Assembly (NCBI RefSeq): GCF_001941845.1
Contig: NZ_CP018870.1
Location: 2,697,001 to 2,761,000, forward strand
Direction of reading: 5' to 3'
Origin: Streptomyces sp. TN58
GTDB lineage: Bacteria; Actinomycetota; Actinomycetes; Streptomycetales; Streptomycetaceae
Length of the DNA: 64,000 nucleotides
The translations under genes and the position numbers were made by a program. The notes below the pieces were generated by a model. That model was not told the origin of the DNA. It did not search any database and saw nothing but the letters and a program-made list of their open reading frames with translations. Positions 23,195-31,421 of the stretch are shown in pieces. Positions within the stretch are counted from its first letter, which is position 1, and every line of letters starts with the position of its first letter.

Positions 23195-25639
23195 ATGAGC
23201 GACCCGTCACCGCCCGCGGGCTGGACCCCTCGCGACCCGGACGCCCCGGATACCCCGCCCGACAGCGCGCCAGGGCCCCGCCCGGCGAGGGAGACCCGCC
23301 GCCGGCGGACCGGCCCGCGCCGCCTCCTCCCCACCTGGCGCACGGTCCTCGGCACCGTACTGCTCCTCGCCCTCCTGATCGGCGGCGGCCTCATGGCCGG
23401 CTACCTGCTGGTCGACATCCCGCCGGCCAACGCCGCCGCGACCGCCCAGTCCAACGTCTACCTCTACTCCGACGGCTCCCAGATCGCCCGCGACGGCGAG
23501 GTCAACCGCGTCAACGTGCCCCTCTCCCAGATCCCGCGGACCGTCCAGCAGGCCGTACTGGCCGCGGAGGACCGGGACTTCTACTCCGAACGGGCCGTGG
23601 ACCCCAAGGCCATGGTCCGCGCCGCATGGAACACCGCCACCGGCAAAGGCACCCAGTCCGGCTCGACGATCACCCAGCAGTACGTCAAGAACTACTACCT
23701 CGGCCAGGAACAGACCCTGAAACGCAAAGCCAAGGAGTTCTTCATCGCGATCAAACTCGGTCGCGAGAAGTCGAAGGCCTACATCCTTGAGGGATACCTC
23801 AACACCAGCTACTTCGGCCGCAACGCCTACGGCATCCAGGCCGCCTCCCAGGCCTACTACGGCAAGGACGTCGGCGACCTCACCACCGCCGAGGGTGCCT
23901 ACCTCGCCACCCTCCTCAACTCCCCCAGCGCCTTCGACGTCGTCTCCCACCCGCAGAGCCGCCCCCGCGCCCTCGCCCGCTGGAACTACGTCCTCGACGG
24001 CATGGTCAAGAAGGGCTGGCTGCCCGCCGTCGAACGCGCGGCCACGCAGTTCCCCGAACCGGGCAAGGTACGGGCCGCCGCCGGCCTGTCCGGCCAGCGC
24101 GGCTACCTCGTCGAAGCGATCAAGGAGTTCATCGTGGACCGGGAGATCCTCGACGACAAGACCCTCGCCGAGGGCGGCTACCGCATCCGCACCACCATCG
24201 ACCGGCGCCGCCAGGCCGACTTCGCCGCGGCCGTCGACGACCAGATGCTCGGCAAACTCGACCCCGGGGCCCGCAAGGCGGACCGGCTGGTGCGGGCGGG
24301 CGGAGTCTCCATCGACCCGGCCACCGGCAAGGTCGTCGCCATGTACGGCGGCGTCGACTACACCAGGCAGTACGTCAACAACGCGACCCGGCACGACTAC
24401 CAGGTCGCCTCCACCTTCAAACCGTTCGTCTTCGCCGCCGCCGTGGAGAACGGCTCCCGCACCCAGGACGGCCGCCGCATCACCCCCCACACGATCTACA
24501 ACGGCGACAACAAGCGCCCCGTCACCGGCGGCCGGATCCGCTTCGCCCCCGAGAACGAGGGCCAGATCTCGTACGGGAACATCACCGTCAACACCGCCAC
24601 CGACCTGTCCGTCAACGCCGTCTACGCACAGATGGCCGTCGACGTCGGCACCGCCGAGGTCAAGAAGACCGCCATCGACCTCGGCATCCCCGAGGACACC
24701 CCGAACTTCGTCGTCGGCCCGGCCATGGCCCTCGGCACCCTCCAGGCCAGCGTCCTCGACATGACCCAGGCGTACGCCACCCTCGCCGACCACGGCCGCC
24801 GCACCCCCTACACCTTCCTGGAGGAGATCGCCAAGGGCGACGACAAGATCCCCCTGCCCGAGCGGACGCCCGTCCAGGCCATCAGCCGCGAAGCCGCGGA
24901 CACCACCACGTCCATGCTGGTCAGCGTCGTCGACAACGGCACCGGTACGGCAGCCCTCGCCGCAGGCCACCCCGCCGCCGGCAAGACCGGCACCGGCGAA
25001 CTGGACCGCTCGGCCTGGTTCGCCGCCTACACCCCGAACCTGGTCACGGTCGTCGCCATGATGGGCCAGGACCCCGACACCGGCACCCTGGAGTCGCTGT
25101 ACGGAGCCCTCGGCGAGCCCCGCATCGGCGGTGGCGGCTACCCGGCCCGGATCTGGGCGGCCTACACGAAGACCGCGCTGGAGGCCACCGACCCCGTCGA
25201 CTTCGACCTCGACCTCCAGCCGGGCGCCGCGGAGCCCCCGCCGCCGCCCTCCTCGCAGTGGACCCCGCCGCAGGAAACACCGGACGACGACACCGACTCC
25301 CCCGCCCCGCGGCCGAGCGGGCCGACCCGCGGCCAGGACAACGGAGGACGGGACGGCGACGGACAGGACAGCAGCGGGCAGGACAACGGGGGCCGCACAC
25401 AGGGCGGCCGGGACAACGCGGGCCAGGACGGCGGCCGCGACAACGGCGGCCGGACCCAGGGCGGCCGGACCCAGGGCGGCCAGGACAACGGCGGTACCGG
25501 CACCGCAAACGGGCAGGGCGACGAGGGCGGCACCACCGCAGGCACCCAGGGCGGCACCGGCGGCACCGGCGGCCCGGGCGGCTCCGACGGCGGCGGCGTC
25601 ATCGGCGGCCCGCGCCCGCCGTCGGCGTTCCTGGAATAG
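23195..25639 (+). CDS. Class A penicillin-binding protein (transglycosylase/transpeptidase)
   Basis: This 814-residue bifunctional peptidoglycan synthase has a short cytoplasmic N-terminus and one membrane helix (about 50-72, LGTVLLLALLIGGGLMAGYL). A GT51 glycosyltransferase domain follows with AAEDRDFYSE (near 124) and STITQQYVKNYYL. The transpeptidase domain has S406-TFK (SxxK), S472-VN (SxN) and K597-TG. The last 130 residues are Gly/Asn/Gln-rich repeats (QDNGGR, TQGGRTQGGQ), a disordered tail common in Streptomyces class A enzymes. ATG 23195 is chosen over an upstream ATG because GAGGAG lies about 8 bases upstream. It acts at the outer face of the membrane. Confidence 0.94.
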   Translation: MSDPSPPAGWTPRDPDAPDTPPDSAPGPRPARETRRRRTGPRRLLPTWRTVLGTVLLLALLIGGGLMAGYLLVDIPPANAAATAQSNVYLYSDGSQIARDGEVNRVNVPLSQIPRTVQQAVLAAEDRDFYSERAVDPKAMVRAAWNTATGKGTQSGSTITQQYVKNYYLGQEQTLKRKAKEFFIAIKLGREKSKAYILEGYLNTSYFGRNAYGIQAASQAYYGKDVGDLTTAEGAYLATLLNSPSAFDVVSHPQSRPRALARWNYVLDGMVKKGWLPAVERAATQFPEPGKVRAAAGLSGQRGYLVEAIKEFIVDREILDDKTLAEGGYRIRTTIDRRRQADFAAAVDDQMLGKLDPGARKADRLVRAGGVSIDPATGKVVAMYGGVDYTRQYVNNATRHDYQVASTFKPFVFAAAVENGSRTQDGRRITPHTIYNGDNKRPVTGGRIRFAPENEGQISYGNITVNTATDLSVNAVYAQMAVDVGTAEVKKTAIDLGIPEDTPNFVVGPAMALGTLQASVLDMTQAYATLADHGRRTPYTFLEEIAKGDDKIPLPERTPVQAISREAADTTTSMLVSVVDNGTGTAALAAGHPAAGKTGTGELDRSAWFAAYTPNLVTVVAMMGQDPDTGTLESLYGALGEPRIGGGGYPARIWAAYTKTALEATDPVDFDLDLQPGAAEPPPPPSSQWTPPQETPDDDTDSPAPRPSGPTRGQDNGGRDGDGQDSSGQDNGGRTQGGRDNAGQDGGRDNGGRTQGGRTQGGQDNGGTGTANGQGDEGGTTAGTQGGTGGTGGPGGSDGGGVIGGPRPPSAFLE

Positions 25640-25686
25640 CCGGGTGCCGGCCGGTGCGGCTGGTGCCGGCCGGTGCCCGGCCGCGG

Positions 25687-26007
25687 TCAGTGCCCGGAAG
25701 TGGCCTTCAGCCCCACCACGGCGACCAGCAGCAGACAGATGAAGAAGATCCGGGCGGCGGTGACGGGCTCACCCAGCACCGCCATACCGAGCACCGCCGC
25801 ACCGGCGGCACCGATACCCACCCACACCCCGTACGCCGTGCCGATGGGCAGGGTCTTCGCGGCGTAGGACAGCAACACCATGCTGGCCACGATCCCGGCA
25901 CCCGTGAACACACTGGGCCACAGCCGGGTGAACCCCTCCGTGAACTTCATACCGATCGACCAGCCCACTTCGAGCAGACCGGCGAGAAGAAGCAGAACCC
26001 AGGCCAT
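25687..26007 (-). CDS. sugE: SMR-family guanidinium exporter (SugE/Gdx type)
   Basis: This 106-residue protein has four transmembrane helices and the SMR pattern: the active Glu in LLAGLLEVGWSIGMKFTEG (E13), SYAAKTLPIGTAYGVWVGIGA in the middle and a GLK ending. LEVGWSIGMK and LPIGTAYGVW are closer to SugE/Gdx than to EmrE. Gdx proteins export guanidinium in exchange for protons. The riboswitch directly upstream supports this and makes a general multidrug role less likely. ATG 26007 has GGAGG about 8 bases upstream. The frame continues upstream, but that part is untranslated leader. Confidence 0.92.
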   Translation of the reverse strand: MAWVLLLLAGLLEVGWSIGMKFTEGFTRLWPSVFTGAGIVASMVLLSYAAKTLPIGTAYGVWVGIGAAGAAVLGMAVLGEPVTAARIFFICLLLVAVVGLKATSGH

Positions 26008-26033
26008 GACGGCACCTCCGAGACATCGGGCGA

Positions 26034-26086
26034 TACGGGGTGCGTCGTCTTGTCGTACCCGGTACGGCGCGTCTCGTCGGGGTCTC
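26034..26086 (-). ncRNA. Guanidine-III riboswitch (ykkC-III)
   Basis: Read on the minus strand, the leader of the sugE gene contains CCGACGAG, GCGCCGTACC and GACAAGACG in the order and spacing of the ykkC-III consensus as I remember it. This class binds guanidinium through a small pseudoknot and turns expression on. The element ends about 27 bases before the start codon, next to the ribosome binding site GGAGG, which fits translational control. It also gives independent support for the guanidinium-exporter call. Confidence 0.78.
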
Positions 26087-26182
26087 CCCACCGTAGCAAA
26101 ACACAGCACAAAGGGCCGGTGACCTCGGCCACCAGCCCTTCCCGCCCCGCACCGGACCAGTAGCCGGATCAGTGGGGCCGGA

Positions 26183-26524
26183 TCAGAGGTACAGCCCGGT
26201 GGAGTCCTCCGACCCCTCCAGCCGCTCCGCGGCCACGGCGTGCAGGTCCCGCTCGCGCATCAGCACGTACGTCGCCCCGCGCACCTCGACCTCGGCACGG
26301 TCCTCCGGGTCGTACAGCACCCGGTCACCGGGCTCGACGGTCCGGACGTTCTGCCCGACCGCCACGACCTCGGCCCAGGCCAGCCGCTTGCCCACGGCGG
26401 CCGTGGCCGGGATCAGGATGCCGCCGCCCGAGCGCCGCTCGCCCTCGGGCAGGTCGGACTTCACGAGCACGCGGTCGTGCAGCATACGGATGGGCAGCTT
26501 GTCGTGGGTGGTGTTCTCGCTCAC
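26183..26524 (-). CDS. GroES-like co-chaperonin protein
   Basis: This 113-residue protein has the GroES fold pattern: IRMLHDRVLVKSD, the mobile-loop region RRSGGGILIPATA, AEVVAVGQNVRTVEPGDRVLYD and a C-terminal YVLMRERDLHAV. It is slightly longer than classical GroES, with acidic extra residues at the end (LEGSEDSTG). It is not next to groEL and is likely the second, stand-alone GroES-like protein seen in streptomycetes. Its role as a true GroEL cap is therefore unproven. It starts with GTG 26524. Confidence 0.85.
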   Translation of the reverse strand: MSENTTHDKLPIRMLHDRVLVKSDLPEGERRSGGGILIPATAAVGKRLAWAEVVAVGQNVRTVEPGDRVLYDPEDRAEVEVRGATYVLMRERDLHAVAAERLEGSEDSTGLYL

Positions 26525-26567
26525 GCCACGAACCTACCTGTCCGCACGCCTCCCGTACCCCGCAGGG

Positions 26568-26888
26568 TCACCCGCGCCTACGGCGCGCCGACACCACGAG
26601 CAGCCCGACCACACCGACCGCGAGCAGCGCGACGGGCACGACGCGCTCAAGGCGCGGGCTGCCGTCCTCGTGCCGCATACCGTCGCGCACGTCGGTCACG
26701 ACACGGTTCACCGTGGCGAAGGCCCGGCCCGCGGTCTGGTCGACGGTCGAGGCGACCCGGGCCCGCGCGTCCCCGATGATCGTCTGGGGGTGCATGCGCA
26801 CGCCGATCTCGTCGAGCGTCTCGGCGAGCTGCTCGCGGCGGCGGACGATGTCCGCCTCGATCTGTGCGGGGGTCCTGGCTTCCGACAC
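26568..26888 (-). CDS. DUF3618 membrane protein
   Basis: This 106-residue protein has the DUF3618 start (TPAQIEADIVRRREQLAETLDE-like, residues 6-27), an amphipathic middle and one C-terminal membrane helix (VPVALLAVGVVGLLVVSA) followed by Arg residues. The function is unknown. It is anchored in the membrane with the N-terminal domain probably in the cytoplasm. It starts at GTG 26888 with GGAGG about 8 bases upstream, and faces bcp across a 110-base divergent region. Confidence 0.8.
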   Translation of the reverse strand: MSEARTPAQIEADIVRRREQLAETLDEIGVRMHPQTIIGDARARVASTVDQTAGRAFATVNRVVTDVRDGMRHEDGSPRLERVVPVALLAVGVVGLLVVSARRRRG

Positions 26889-26998
26889 CGCGCTGCCTCC
26901 GTCGTCGTGGTCGTGATCGTGTGGGGGCGTAGTCCGCCGTGAACAGTCTGTCAGCTTAGTCTCGTGACGTACCGATCCCCTCCCGAGGAGACTGTCAG

Positions 26999-27466
26999 AT
27001 GAGCGAGCGACTGCAGCCGGGCGACACCGCCCCCGCCTTCACCCTGCCCGACGCGGACGGCAACGAGGTCTCGCTCGCCGACCACAAGGGCCGCAAGGTC
27101 ATCGTCTACTTCTACCCCGCCGCCCTGACGCCGGGCTGCACGAAGCAGGCGTGCGACTTCACGGACAACCTGGACACCCTGGCCGCGGCCGGCTACGACG
27201 TCATCGGCGTCTCCCCCGACAAGCCGGAGAAACTGGCGAAGTTCCGCGAACAGGAGCACCTGAAGGTGACGCTGGTCGGCGACCCGGAGAAGGAGACGCT
27301 GGCGGCGTACGGGGCGTTCGGGGAGAAGAAGCTGTACGGCAAGACGGTCACGGGCGTGATCCGCTCCACGGTGGTCGTCGACGAGGAGGGCAAGGTCGAG
27401 CACGCCTTCTACAACGTGAAGGCGACGGGCCACGTAGCCAAGATCATCAAGGACCTGGGCATCTGA
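26999..27466 (+). CDS. bcp: Thioredoxin-dependent peroxiredoxin, Bcp/PrxQ type
   Basis: This 155-residue protein reduces peroxides with electrons from thioredoxin. The active-site segment YPAALTPGCTKQACDF holds the peroxidatic Cys47 and the resolving Cys52 five residues later, which is the PrxQ arrangement. The C-terminal half (GKTVTGVIRSTVVVDEEGKV) matches the family. GAGGAG precedes ATG 26999. It is a single-gene unit closed by a strong hairpin. Confidence 0.93.
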   Translation: MSERLQPGDTAPAFTLPDADGNEVSLADHKGRKVIVYFYPAALTPGCTKQACDFTDNLDTLAAAGYDVIGVSPDKPEKLAKFREQEHLKVTLVGDPEKETLAAYGAFGEKKLYGKTVTGVIRSTVVVDEEGKVEHAFYNVKATGHVAKIIKDLGI

Positions 27467-27480
27467 CCACCCCCGTCCCC

Positions 27481-27516
27481 CGGAGCGGGCCGCCCCACCC
27501 GGGGCGGCCCGCTCCG
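27481..27516 (+). terminator. Strong hairpin terminator after bcp
   Basis: Arms 27481-27496 and 27501-27516 form a perfect 16-bp GC-rich stem with a 4-base loop, 14 bases after the bcp stop. It is followed by CTTATC, with no long T-run, as usual in Streptomyces. Confidence 0.85.
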
Positions 27517-27610
27517 CTTATCGGACGAAACCCGCCGTATCCGTCCGACTATCGGCTCGTTACTCCGTACGAGGGCCGCACACGCGGCCGTGTGCACGGA
27601 GGGGGCGGTC

Positions 27611-28621
27611 ATGGGAGATCCGTACGAGCGAGAGTCGCTGGCCGTGGCGATTGCCGCGTCGACGGGGTGGGCCGACCTGATCAGGAGGCTGGGGCTGCAG
27701 GTCAGCGGTGGTCGGCGGCGGGCGCTCCAGCTGGCGGCGGAACGCCATGGAATCGACACCCGCCACTTCGCACGCCACGACTCCCGGCGCACCTATTCCG
27801 ACGAGGCCATCGCCTCGGCAGCCGCCTCCTCATTCACGGTTCGAGAGGTCGCCCTCGAACTCGGCGCCCGACCATCCACGGGCACGCTGTCGCACCTCGT
27901 TCGCCGCATCGCCGCTGCGGGCATCGACATCAGCCACTTCAGAGGCCTACGGCGAGAGCGCGTGGAGTTGCCCTTCACCACACAGGAGCTCACCGTCGCC
28001 GCCGCATCCTCCGACAGCATCCGCGCCACGGGGCGCGCTCTCGGCATGCCGGACGACGGCCGGGCCAGGGCCGCACTCGCAAGGGCGCTGAAGGCGCACT
28101 CGATCGACACCACCCATTTCCGGAACTCACGCTTGGCCATCGCCGAGGCAGACCTGCGGGCGGTCGTTCCGCATGCCACGAGCCATGCGGACGTCATGCG
28201 CGCACTCGGGATCGAGGTCAATGACGTGAACCATCGGCGAGTTCGGCGGAGGATCGCGCAACTCGACGTGGACGTCAGCCACTTCACGCGACGACCATGG
28301 AGCAGGACCCCGGCTGCGGCCGTCAAGGACATGGCAGCCGACACTCTCGTCCTGAGCCCCGCCGGGTCCCCCCGGACCAAGCGCTCCCGACTACACCGCG
28401 CCTTGCAGGAAATCGGGGTTCCGTACGCATGTACCAGCTGTGGCAACCCCGGCGAATGGCAGGGCCAGCCGATCACGCTTCAGATCGACCACGTGAACGG
28501 CGACTGGCTCGACAACCGGTGCGAAAACCTGCGATACCTCTGCCCCAACTGCCACGCCCAGACAGACACGTGGTGCCGGAAGCGCCCTCCCAGGGCTGAC
28601 TCCCGCTCCGGCCGCCCGTAG
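27611..28621 (+). CDS. HNH endonuclease-like protein with four tandem DNA-binding-like units
   Basis: This 336-residue protein has a C-terminal HNH nuclease domain with a zinc-ribbon-like pair of Cys motifs (CTSCGNPGEW, then LCPNCHAQT) around the catalytic LQIDHVNGDWLDNRCENLRY. The N-terminal two thirds contain four related units of about 55-60 residues, each helix-rich and ending in IDTRHF, IDISHF, IDTTHF or VDVSHF. Single copies of this unit occur before HNH domains in actinobacterial and phage proteins that I remember. Four in a row is unusual and suggests extended DNA recognition. ATG 27611 has GGAGG about 10 bases upstream. It lies just before tRNA-Leu and may be a homing-type or defence nuclease. 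Confidence 0.8.
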   Translation: MGDPYERESLAVAIAASTGWADLIRRLGLQVSGGRRRALQLAAERHGIDTRHFARHDSRRTYSDEAIASAAASSFTVREVALELGARPSTGTLSHLVRRIAAAGIDISHFRGLRRERVELPFTTQELTVAAASSDSIRATGRALGMPDDGRARAALARALKAHSIDTTHFRNSRLAIAEADLRAVVPHATSHADVMRALGIEVNDVNHRRVRRRIAQLDVDVSHFTRRPWSRTPAAAVKDMAADTLVLSPAGSPRTKRSRLHRALQEIGVPYACTSCGNPGEWQGQPITLQIDHVNGDWLDNRCENLRYLCPNCHAQTDTWCRKRPPRADSRSGRP

Positions 28622-28669
28622 ACTGAGAGCGATCCAGCAGGACATAATGTCCGAATTGGGCGACATGTC

Positions 28670-28753
28670 GCGGTTGTGGTGGAATAGGTAGTCACGCTGG
28701 GTTTAGGTCCCAGTGGGGTAAAACCCGTGGGGGTTCGAGTCCCCCCAACCGCA
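28670..28753 (+). tRNA. tRNA-Leu (anticodon UAG)
   Basis: The 84-base cloverleaf has acceptor arms GCGGTTG and CAACCGC plus discriminator A. The anticodon stem CTGGG/CCCAG encloses the loop TTTAGGT with anticodon TAG. There is a long type II variable arm, and the T arm is GGGGGTTCGAGTCCCCC. The long variable arm and the anticodon identify leucine. CCA is not encoded. Confidence 0.95.
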
Positions 28754-28758
28754 CACTT

Positions 28759-28809
28759 CACGCCGAAGGCCTCGTACACCTCACCACCGTGTACGAGGCC
28801 TTCGGCGTG
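28759..28809. terminator. Perfect 21-bp hairpin between tRNA-Leu and rdgB
   Basis: Arms 28759-28779 and 28789-28809 are perfectly complementary over 21 bases with a 9-base loop. The hairpin starts 6 bases after the tRNA and ends 12 bases before the convergent rdgB stop, so it can terminate transcription from both sides. Confidence 0.88.
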
Positions 28810-28820
28810 TGCGGGCGCGG

Positions 28821-29435
28821 TCAGCCCAGGAGGGCGCGGATGAAGGGGACCAGGGCGCGGAAGGCCTGGCCGCGGTGTGAGATGGCGTTCTTCTCGGCCG
28901 GGGTCAGTTCCGCGCAGGTGCGGGACTGGCCGAGGGGCTGGAGGATCGGGTCGTAGCCGAAGCCGCCCGTGCCGGACGGGGTGTGGCGCAGGGTGCCCAG
29001 GAGGCGGCCCTCGACGACCCGTTCGGTGCCGTCGGGGAGGGCGAGGGCCGCCGCGCACGCGAAGTGGGCTCCGCGGTTCTCGTCGGCGATGTCGCCGAGC
29101 TGGGCGAGAAGCAGGTCCAGGTTGGCCTTGTCGTCGCCGTGGCGGCCGGCCCAGCGGGCGGAGAAGATGCCGGGGGCGCCGTGCAGGACGTCGACGCAGA
29201 GGCCGGAGTCGTCGGCGACGGCGGGCAGGCCGGTGGCCTGGGCGAGGGCGTGGGCCTTGAGGAGGGCGTTCTCCGCGAAGGTGACGCCGGTCTCCTTGAC
29301 GTCGGGGATCTCCGGGTACGCGTCCGCGCCGACCAGCCCGTGGGGCAGGCCGGCGTCGGCGAGGATGGCGCGCAGTTCGGAGATTTTGCCCGCGTTGCGG
29401 GTCGCGAGGATCAGGCGGCTGGGCGTCGAGGTCAT
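28821..29435 (-). CDS. rdgB: RdgB/HAM1-type dITP/XTP pyrophosphatase
   Basis: This 204-residue enzyme hydrolyses non-canonical purine nucleoside triphosphates (dITP, XTP), which keeps them out of DNA and RNA. Family motifs are visible: LILATRNAGKISELR at the N-terminus, GVTFAENALLKA, VADDSGLCVD, GIFSARWAG and, near the end, GTGGFGYDPI and KNAISHRGQAFRAL. The start is ATG 29435. It lies 7 bases downstream of the lipoprotein gene and is followed by the shared hairpin with tRNA-Leu. Confidence 0.94.
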   Translation of the reverse strand: MTSTPSRLILATRNAGKISELRAILADAGLPHGLVGADAYPEIPDVKETGVTFAENALLKAHALAQATGLPAVADDSGLCVDVLHGAPGIFSARWAGRHGDDKANLDLLLAQLGDIADENRGAHFACAAALALPDGTERVVEGRLLGTLRHTPSGTGGFGYDPILQPLGQSRTCAELTPAEKNAISHRGQAFRALVPFIRALLG

Positions 29436-29442
29436 GCCCTCA

Positions 29443-29823
29443 TTATCCCGGGGTGCAGACCTTGGAGATCTCGCTGGCGGCGTCGGCGACGGGCTTGATG
29501 TCGGGGACGGAGTTGCCGCTGTCGATGGAGGTGCGGACGTTCGTGACGGCCTTGTTCATGGAGTCGATGGCCTTGCCGAGGTCGGCGTTGTCGGTCTGGT
29601 CGCCGATCTTCTTGAGGTTGGCCTCGATCTGGTCGAGCGCGTTCTTGGCGTCCTGGGGGCTGTTGCCCGCCTGGGAGACGGCCTGCTGGAGGTCGTTGGC
29701 GCCGTCCGTGATGGCGACGGCGGTGTTCGCGCAGTCCATGGCCGTGGAGATGGCGTCGCAGGCGGTGAGGGCCGGGACGGTCAGGACGGCTGCCGCGGCT
29801 ACGGCCGCTATGCGGAGCTTCAT
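29443..29823 (-). CDS. Putative secreted lipoprotein
   Basis: This 126-residue protein has a typical lipoprotein signal: basic MKLR, a hydrophobic stretch and the lipobox LTAC with the modifiable Cys22. The mature part is helical and polar (NALDQIEANLKKIGDQ and similar) with two further Cys residues. No known domain is recognised. It is probably anchored on the outside of the membrane. The gap to rdgB is 7 bases, so the two genes are likely co-transcribed, and rph lies 195 bases upstream. Confidence 0.8.
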   Translation of the reverse strand: MKLRIAAVAAAAVLTVPALTACDAISTAMDCANTAVAITDGANDLQQAVSQAGNSPQDAKNALDQIEANLKKIGDQTDNADLGKAIDSMNKAVTNVRTSIDSGNSVPDIKPVADAASEISKVCTPG

Positions 29824-30018
29824 GCGTTTCTCCCGAGAGGACGTCTACGTGGGCGGGCGCACGGCTGTTGCGCCGTGCGCCCGTTGTCCGTAGGGACGCC
29901 GGAGGGGGCCTGTGTGGTTGCCCCTGGCCCTTGGCCGTGGCCGTGGCCCCGCGTGCGGTGGCCGCGCCGGGTTCACCGCGTGGCGGCGCCCGGCCGGGCA
30001 GGCCTCTTCGGCGACCCC

Positions 30019-30744
<726 letters not shown>

Positions 30745-30881
30745 GTGTCCGAGCCTAGTGGGTGGGAGGGGGTGTCCGGCCGGTGAGGCCGTTTCCGTCC
30801 CTTCCGCCCCCCCGTCCCTTCCGCCCCCGTCCCTTCCGCCCCCGTCTCTTCCGCCCCCGCTCTTCCGGCCTCCGTACGCGA

Positions 30882-30912
30882 AGACCCCGTCCGGGTTCTC
30901 GGGACGGGGTCT
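30882..30912. terminator. Hairpin terminator downstream of EIIB gene
   Basis: AGACCCCGTCC (30882-30892) pairs with GGACGGGGTCT (30902-30912) across a 9-base loop. It lies 45 bases after the EIIB stop on the minus strand, before the rph promoter region. Confidence 0.75.
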
Positions 30913-30956
30913 GTCGGTGTTCGGGCCGGGGGCCCGGGCGGCTCAGGGGGTGCCGG

Positions 30957-31190
30957 TCACATCATGTCTTCGATGTCGGCGGCGATCGGGTCGGCGTCGG
31001 TGCCGATGACGACCTGGACGGCCGTGCCCATGCGGACGACACCGTGGGCGCCGGCGGCCTTGAGGGCGGCTTCGTCGACGAGGTCGGGGTTGACGACCTC
31101 GGTGCGCAGGCGGGTGATGCAGCCTTCGACCTCTTCGATGTTCTCGATGCCGCCGAGCCCGGCGACGATCTTCTCAGCCTTGGTGGCCAT
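30957..31190 (-). CDS. nagF: PTS EIIB component, glucose/N-acetylglucosamine family
   Basis: This 77-residue phosphocarrier has the phospho-accepting Cys24 in EVEGCITRLR and the ending VVIGTDADPIAADIE. It passes phosphate from the general PTS proteins to incoming sugar bound by the EIIC proteins encoded divergently. In S. coelicolor the same gene order belongs to N-acetylglucosamine uptake (nagF, nagE2), so the symbol is by homology and synteny from memory. The start is ATG 31190. The dre box in the divergent region implies control by DasR. Confidence 0.88.
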   Translation of the reverse strand: MATKAEKIVAGLGGIENIEEVEGCITRLRTEVVNPDLVDEAALKAAGAHGVVRMGTAVQVVIGTDADPIAADIEDMM

Positions 31191-31351
31191 GTGTGTCTCC
31201 CTGAGTGATGCGAAGAACGAGTCTCGGCGGCCGGAGCATGGATGCCCTCCCGCACGGCCCGCGTTGTCACGGTAACGCACGGTTGGCCCATCTACGCGAG
31301 CGCGTGTCCGGCCCCTGTCGAATGATGACGATCAGCAGCAACCTGCCCACA

Positions 31352-31367
31352 ACTGGTCTACACCAGT
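31352..31367. promoter_or_regulatory. dre box (DasR operator) between nagF and first EIIC gene
   Basis: ACTGGTCTACACCAGT matches the 16-base palindromic dre consensus as I remember it. It lies in the 231-base divergent region, 54 bases before the EIIC start and 161 bases before the EIIB start. The GntR-family repressor DasR binds such sites and is released by glucosamine-6-phosphate, so both directions should be controlled by amino-sugar supply. Confidence 0.9.
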
Positions 31368-31421
31368 GTGCACGGAACTGCTGCCGCATCCAAAAAACCC
31401 GGGCCGGGCAGGGAGACGCCG

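Noticed and set aside
28670..28753. tRNA-Leu as attachment site of an integrated element
   Set aside because: No second copy of the tRNA 3' end and no integrase gene were found in the window.
29824..30018. Possible small gene between the lipoprotein and rph genes
   Set aside because: No start codon with a ribosome binding site and no protein-like translation; it is treated as promoter/leader sequence.
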